Shown here piece after piece: positions 60,440 through 64,000 of a stretch of DNA of 64,000 nucleotides. The notes beneath the pieces are model-generated. The model was given only the letters and a program-made list of their open reading frames with translations. It had not been told where the DNA came from and made no database searches. Positions within the stretch are counted from its first letter, which is position 1, and each line of letters opens with the position of its first letter. The DNA is from Rhodoferax sp. Its GTDB lineage: Bacteria > Pseudomonadota > Gammaproteobacteria > Burkholderiales > Burkholderiaceae_C. Location: the NCBI RefSeq assembly GCF_030653815.1, contig NZ_JAURYQ010000015.1:112901-176900 (forward strand), in the 5' to 3' direction. The position numbers were made by a program, and so were the translations under genes.

Positions 60440-60916
60440 TTAAAACGTCAGCAACACCACCGCGCGCGCTTCCATGGCCTGGCCCAGGCCGACCGGGCCC
60501 ATTTTTTCGGCGGTCTTGGCTTTGACGTTGACCTGATCCAGCTCGATGCCCAAAGTCTGCGCGACACTGGCGCGAATGGCCGGCATGAAGGGCATCAACT
60601 TGGGCGCCTGGGCGATGATGGTGCTGTCGACGTTGCCAATCTCGAAACCCCTGGCGCGCACCTGGCGGGCGACCTCACTCAGCAGCACCCTTGAATCAGC
60701 GCCCTTGAACTGGGCATCCGTGTCGGGGAAATGCGTGCCGATGTCGCCCAGCGCCGCCGCACCCAGCAGGGCGTCGGTGATGGCGTGCAGCAGCACGTCG
60801 GCGTCCGAATGGCCCAGCAGTCCCAAGTGGTGCGGCACCTCGACACCACCCAGCATGAGCTTGCGCCCGGCCACCAGCGCGTGAATGTCCCAGCCTTCAC
60901 CGATTCTGAAATTCAT
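60440..60916 (-). CDS. ispF: 2-C-methyl-D-erythritol 2,4-cyclodiphosphate synthase
   Basis: 158 residues, the normal length. Metal ligands are Asp10 and His12 in GEGWDIHAL and His in [32 protein letters not shown] and the C-terminal [15 protein letters not shown] are conserved. It makes the cyclic diphosphate in the non-mevalonate isoprenoid pathway as a trimer. It follows ispD by 30 bp on the same strand, forming an ispDF operon. Confidence 0.97.
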   Translation of the reverse strand: MNFRIGEGWDIHALVAGRKLMLGGVEVPHHLGLLGHSDADVLLHAITDALLGAAALGDIGTHFPDTDAQFKGADSRVLLSEVARQVRARGFEIGNVDSTIIAQAPKLMPFMPAIRASVAQTLGIELDQVNVKAKTAEKMGPVGLGQAMEARAVVLLTF

Positions 60917-60946
60917 TTAATTTGCCTCTTGCATTGACTCATATTC

Positions 60947-61672
60947 CTAGGCCTGGCGACTCTGCAGCAGCGCCTGCGCCAGCGCAAAATCTTCCGGGTA
61001 GGTGACCTTGAAATTCTGCGCACTGCCCACCACCAGTTTTGGCGCCAGGCCCATGGCTTCGATGGCGCGGGACTCGTCTGTGACGGTATCGCCCGCCAGC
61101 TCCAGGGCTTCCAACAAGCTGCCAATGCGGAACATCTGCGGGGTTTGTGCCAACCATTTATCGTCACGTGGCAAGGTAGCTGCCACCCTGCCCGACTGCG
61201 CTGCCTTGAGGGTGTCGGGCAGTGGCAAGGCCAACAGACCGCCGACTTCGTCCTCCAGGCAGGCGTCAAGCAACTGGTCTATTTGTGCGGGGGTGATCAG
61301 GCAGCGCGCCGCGTCGTGCACCAGCACCCAGTCATGCGGCACCGCGCCTTCTGCCAGCAGGGCGCTCAAGCCGTTGAAGACACTGCCGGCCCGGGTGGAA
61401 CCGCCGCAGGGTGCGATGAGAAATGACGCATTTTTCGCCTCTGGGGTTTGAAAAAACGTGTCTTCCGGTGATACCACCACCAGGGTTTGGTCGATGCGCG
61501 GGACCTCGGCAAAGGCGGCCAGGGTGTGCATCACCATGGGCTGGCCCGCCAAAGTCTGGTACTGCTTGGGGCCTGCCGCGCCAGCGCGCGAGCCCGTGCC
61601 GGCACAGGGAATGAGCGCCCAGCAGCGGGGTGCGGCGGTGGGTGCAAGGGCAATGTCGGTAAGTTCTGTCAT
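60947..61672 (-). CDS. ispD: 2-C-methyl-D-erythritol 4-phosphate cytidylyltransferase
   Basis: 241 residues. The nucleotide motif is ALIPCAGTGSRAGAAGPKQYQ with the catalytic Arg and Lys; PCGGSTRAGSVFNGL and VHDAARCLITPAQID are typical of IspD. It makes CDP-methylerythritol. It is divergent from mfd across 106 bp, which should hold both promoters. The gene precedes ispF. Confidence 0.96.
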   Translation of the reverse strand: MTELTDIALAPTAAPRCWALIPCAGTGSRAGAAGPKQYQTLAGQPMVMHTLAAFAEVPRIDQTLVVVSPEDTFFQTPEAKNASFLIAPCGGSTRAGSVFNGLSALLAEGAVPHDWVLVHDAARCLITPAQIDQLLDACLEDEVGGLLALPLPDTLKAAQSGRVAATLPRDDKWLAQTPQMFRIGSLLEALELAGDTVTDESRAIEAMGLAPKLVVGSAQNFKVTYPEDFALAQALLQSRQA

Positions 61673-61778
61673 GGTGTGGCCTGCATTCTAGAATCGAGCC
61701 CACACACCCTGCCAATCTTTGCGCAGGGTTTTGGCGTTTTTATCGCGCCCATCGACACTGACGGACTGCTCGCCTTTC

Positions 61779-64000
61779 ATGGATTTACCCAAACTTAGCC
61801 CCGGCAAACGCTACACCTTGCCGCGCCCGGTCGGCTCGGCCGATGCCCTGCTGCTGGCGCAACTGGCCTTGCGCGACAAGACGAAACACCAGGTCACGGC
61901 CATCGTCACCGCAAACGCCCTTGACGCCCAGCGGCTGATCGAGGAGATGGCGTTTTTTGCGCCCGCGCTGCGCTGCGTGTTGTTCCCGGACTGGGAAACG
62001 CTGCCGTATGACACTTTTTCGCCGCACCAGGACCTGATCAGCGAACGCCTGGCCACGCTGTGGCGCATTAGCCAGCGCGACCATGACACCGGGGCCGATG
62101 TGGTCATCGTGCCGGCCACCACGGCGCTGTACCGGCTGGCGCCACCCTCCTTTCTGGCCGCCTACACCTTTCAGTTCAAGGTCAAGCAGCAGCTCAACGA
62201 GGCCAAGCTCAAGGCACAGTTGACATTGGCCGGCTACAGCCATGTGACGCAGGTGGTAAGCCCCGGCGAATATGCGGTGCGCGGCGGTCTGATCGACCTG
62301 TTTCCCATGGGCTCGCTGGTGCCGTACCGGGTGGACTTGTTTGACGACGAGATCGACAGCATTCGCACCTTTGACCCCGACAGCCAGCGCAGCCTGTACC
62401 CGGTGCCTGAGGTGCGGCTGCTGCCCGGACGCGAGTTTCCGATGGATGACGACGCCCGTGCGCGCTTTCGGGGCCGCTGGCGCGAACTGCTCGAAGGTGA
62501 TCCGACGCGCAGCCGGATTTACAAGGACATGGGCACGGGCGTGGCCACGGCGGGCATCGAGTACTACCTGCCACTGTTTTTTGACGAGACCGCGACCGTT
62601 TTTGACTACCTGGGCGAGGCCGCCACGGTGGTGCTGCACGGCGACCTGGAACCGGCCTTTGCGCATTTTTGGCAGGACACGCGTGAGCGTTACCGGCTGG
62701 TGCAGGGCGACCTGGAGCGGCCGGTGCTGCCACCCGACGCCCTGTTTTTAAGCACCGAGCAGTTTTACGCCCGGGTCAACCAGCATGCCCAGCTGGCGCT
62801 GCGCACGGCGGTGGACGAAGTAGCCGACAGCGCGCATTTTGTGCGCCTGGGCGACCTGACCGTGGTGCGCGGGGCCGAGGACCCGCTGGCCAAACTCAAA
62901 ACCCACATCCGCAACACGCAGCAGCGCGTGCTGGTGCTGGCCGAAAGCGATGGCCGGCGTGCCAGCCTGCTCGACTTTTTGCACAGCAGCCAGTTCGACC
63001 CGCCATCTTTTGACTCGCTGGCCGAGTTTCAGGCGAGCAAAGAGCCCATTGGCATTGCCACCTCCGGCCTGGCCACGGGCTTTGCCTGGCTTGAGGCGGG
63101 CATTGACTTTGTCACCGAGACCGAACTCTTTGCCGCCGGCCCGACCACGCGCCGGCGCAAGAAACAGGAGCAGGTGAGCGACGTTGAAGCGCTCATCAAG
63201 GACCTGAGTGAACTGAAAGTGGGCGACCCGGTGGTGCATTCGGCCCACGGCATTGGCCGCTACCGCGGCCTGATCAACCTGGATATCGGCAACAAGCTGC
63301 CCAACGGCGAGCCCGAGGTGCAGGAATTTTTGCACCTGGAATACGCCGACCAGGCCACGCTCTATGTGCCGGTGAGCCAGTTGCAACTGATCAGCCGTTA
63401 CACCGGCGTCAGCCCCGACGAGGCGCCCTGGCACAAGCTGGGCAGCGGCCAGTGGGAAAAGGCCAAACGCAAGGCCGCCGAGCAGGTGCGCGACAGCGCC
63501 GCCGAACTGCTCAACATCTACGCCCGCCGCGCCGCGCGCGAAGGCCATGCCTTCAGGTACTCGCCCGCCGACTACGAGGCCTTTGCCAATGAATTCGGCT
63601 TTGAGGAAACCGCCGACCAAAAAGCGGCCATCCACGCGGTGATCCAGGACATGATCAGCCCGCGCCCGATGGACCGGCTTGTGTGTGGTGACGTTGGTTT
63701 TGGCAAGACCGAAGTAGCCCTGCGCGCCGCGTTTGTTGCCATTACCGGCGGCAAACAGGTGGCGTTTTTGGCCCCGACCACGCTGCTGGCCGAGCAGCAT
63801 TACCAGACGCTGGTGGACCGCTTTGCCAAATGGCCGGTGAAGATTGCCGAGATGAGCCGCTTCCGCTCGGCCAAGGAAATTACCGCTGCCGCCAAAGGCC
63901 TGGCCGATGGCAGCGTGGACATTGTGGTGGGCACACACAAGCTGCTGAGCGAGTCGGTGAAGTTCAAAGACCTGGGCCTGCTCATCATTGACGAGGAGCA
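61779..64000 (+). CDS. mfd: Transcription-repair coupling factor Mfd, N-terminal part (cut by window end)
   Basis: 740 complete codons are open to the end of the window. The UvrB-like region (about 1-350) includes VLFPDWETLPYDTFSPHQDLISERL and YAVRGGLIDLFP. The RNA-polymerase-interacting domain (about 480-550) has VGDPVVHSAHGIGRYRGL. The translocase has Walker A GDVGFGKTE (about 640) and the DEEQ box at the very end. It removes stalled RNA polymerase and recruits UvrA. The C-terminal translocase half and the regulatory TRG motif lie outside. No break is seen. Confidence 0.96.
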   Translation, partial: MDLPKLSPGKRYTLPRPVGSADALLLAQLALRDKTKHQVTAIVTANALDAQRLIEEMAFFAPALRCVLFPDWETLPYDTFSPHQDLISERLATLWRISQRDHDTGADVVIVPATTALYRLAPPSFLAAYTFQFKVKQQLNEAKLKAQLTLAGYSHVTQVVSPGEYAVRGGLIDLFPMGSLVPYRVDLFDDEIDSIRTFDPDSQRSLYPVPEVRLLPGREFPMDDDARARFRGRWRELLEGDPTRSRIYKDMGTGVATAGIEYYLPLFFDETATVFDYLGEAATVVLHGDLEPAFAHFWQDTRERYRLVQGDLERPVLPPDALFLSTEQFYARVNQHAQLALRTAVDEVADSAHFVRLGDLTVVRGAEDPLAKLKTHIRNTQQRVLVLAESDGRRASLLDFLHSSQFDPPSFDSLAEFQASKEPIGIATSGLATGFAWLEAGIDFVTETELFAAGPTTRRRKKQEQVSDVEALIKDLSELKVGDPVVHSAHGIGRYRGLINLDIGNKLPNGEPEVQEFLHLEYADQATLYVPVSQLQLISRYTGVSPDEAPWHKLGSGQWEKAKRKAAEQVRDSAAELLNIYARRAAREGHAFRYSPADYEAFANEFGFEETADQKAAIHAVIQDMISPRPMDRLVCGDVGFGKTEVALRAAFVAITGGKQVAFLAPTTLLAEQHYQTLVDRFAKWPVKIAEMSRFRSAKEITAAAKGLADGSVDIVVGTHKLLSESVKFKDLGLLIIDEE

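Overview
The window is a stretch of chromosome from a betaproteobacterium, most probably a member of the Comamonadaceae (Burkholderiales) close to Rhodoferax or Polaromonas. The basis is high G+C, dense packing with frequent 1-20 bp gene overlaps, several tripartite tricarboxylate transporter (TTT) loci with Bug-type binding proteins, a pyruvate dehydrogenase E3 carrying its own lipoyl domain, and the neighbours ispD-ispF-mfd. The genus is an inference from gene content and protein resemblance, not from a marker gene. No tRNA, rRNA, CRISPR array, prophage or transposase gene was recognised.

Layout. 1-2.6 kb: tail of a hydroxysqualene dehydroxylase-like gene, ferrochelatase, and a REC-HD-GYP c-di-GMP phosphodiesterase. 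2.7-5.7 kb: a hybrid GAF/PAS histidine kinase. 5.7-8.7 kb: a complete TTT transporter (tctCBA). 8.9-12.2 kb: a methyltransferase overlapping a TctD/TctE-like two-component pair. 12.2-14 kb: a periplasmic glutathione peroxidase and a hemerythrin-GGDEF diguanylate cyclase. 14-22.6 kb: a tartrate island with a second TTT transporter (fused TctA-TctB permease plus Bug protein), a tartrate dehydrogenase, an enolase-superfamily D-tartrate dehydratase, two LysR regulators and a second, paralogous dehydrogenase. Two promoters in the island carry an almost identical operator. 22.6-26.4 kb: gdhA, sodB and xseA, separated by hairpin repeats.

26.5-36.9 kb is the most accessory-looking part. It holds a frameshifted membrane adenylate cyclase, an intact MerR-PAS-nucleotide cyclase fusion with a clustered repeat operator and a 28-bp perfect palindrome upstream, a type I secretion operon (substrate, ABC exporter, membrane fusion protein), a PilZ protein, a LuxR regulator with an incomplete receiver domain, and a HipB/HipA module. 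37-44.5 kb holds lipid and acyl-CoA genes: a cyclic-nucleotide-binding patatin, a CoA-transferase/GNAT fusion, an acyl-CoA ligase, a dihaem cytochrome c and an outer-membrane SphA-like protein. 44.5-51 kb is the pyruvate dehydrogenase operon aceE-aceF-lpdA with hairpin repeats in its gaps. 51-54.3 kb is a divergent PAS histidine kinase/FixJ-type regulator pair. The remainder is housekeeping (folD, prlC-type oligopeptidase, ispD, ispF, mfd) plus a DUF4124-glutaredoxin protein, a nitronate-monooxygenase-like flavoprotein and a short class III CoA-transferase.

Three things stand out. (1) A family of about 45-60 bp intergenic hairpins, six copies, whose inner stem changes in a compensatory way between copies. 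(2) A tartrate regulon defined by a shared 26-bp identical operator in front of two paralogous dehydrogenases. (3) A predicted one-component regulator that joins MerR-type DNA binding to a nucleotide cyclase, lying beside a broken cyclase and a type I secretion operon, with a cyclic-nucleotide-binding patatin about 8 kb away. Signalling genes are unusually frequent: four histidine kinases, four response regulators or regulator-like proteins, three c-di-GMP-related proteins and two cyclases.
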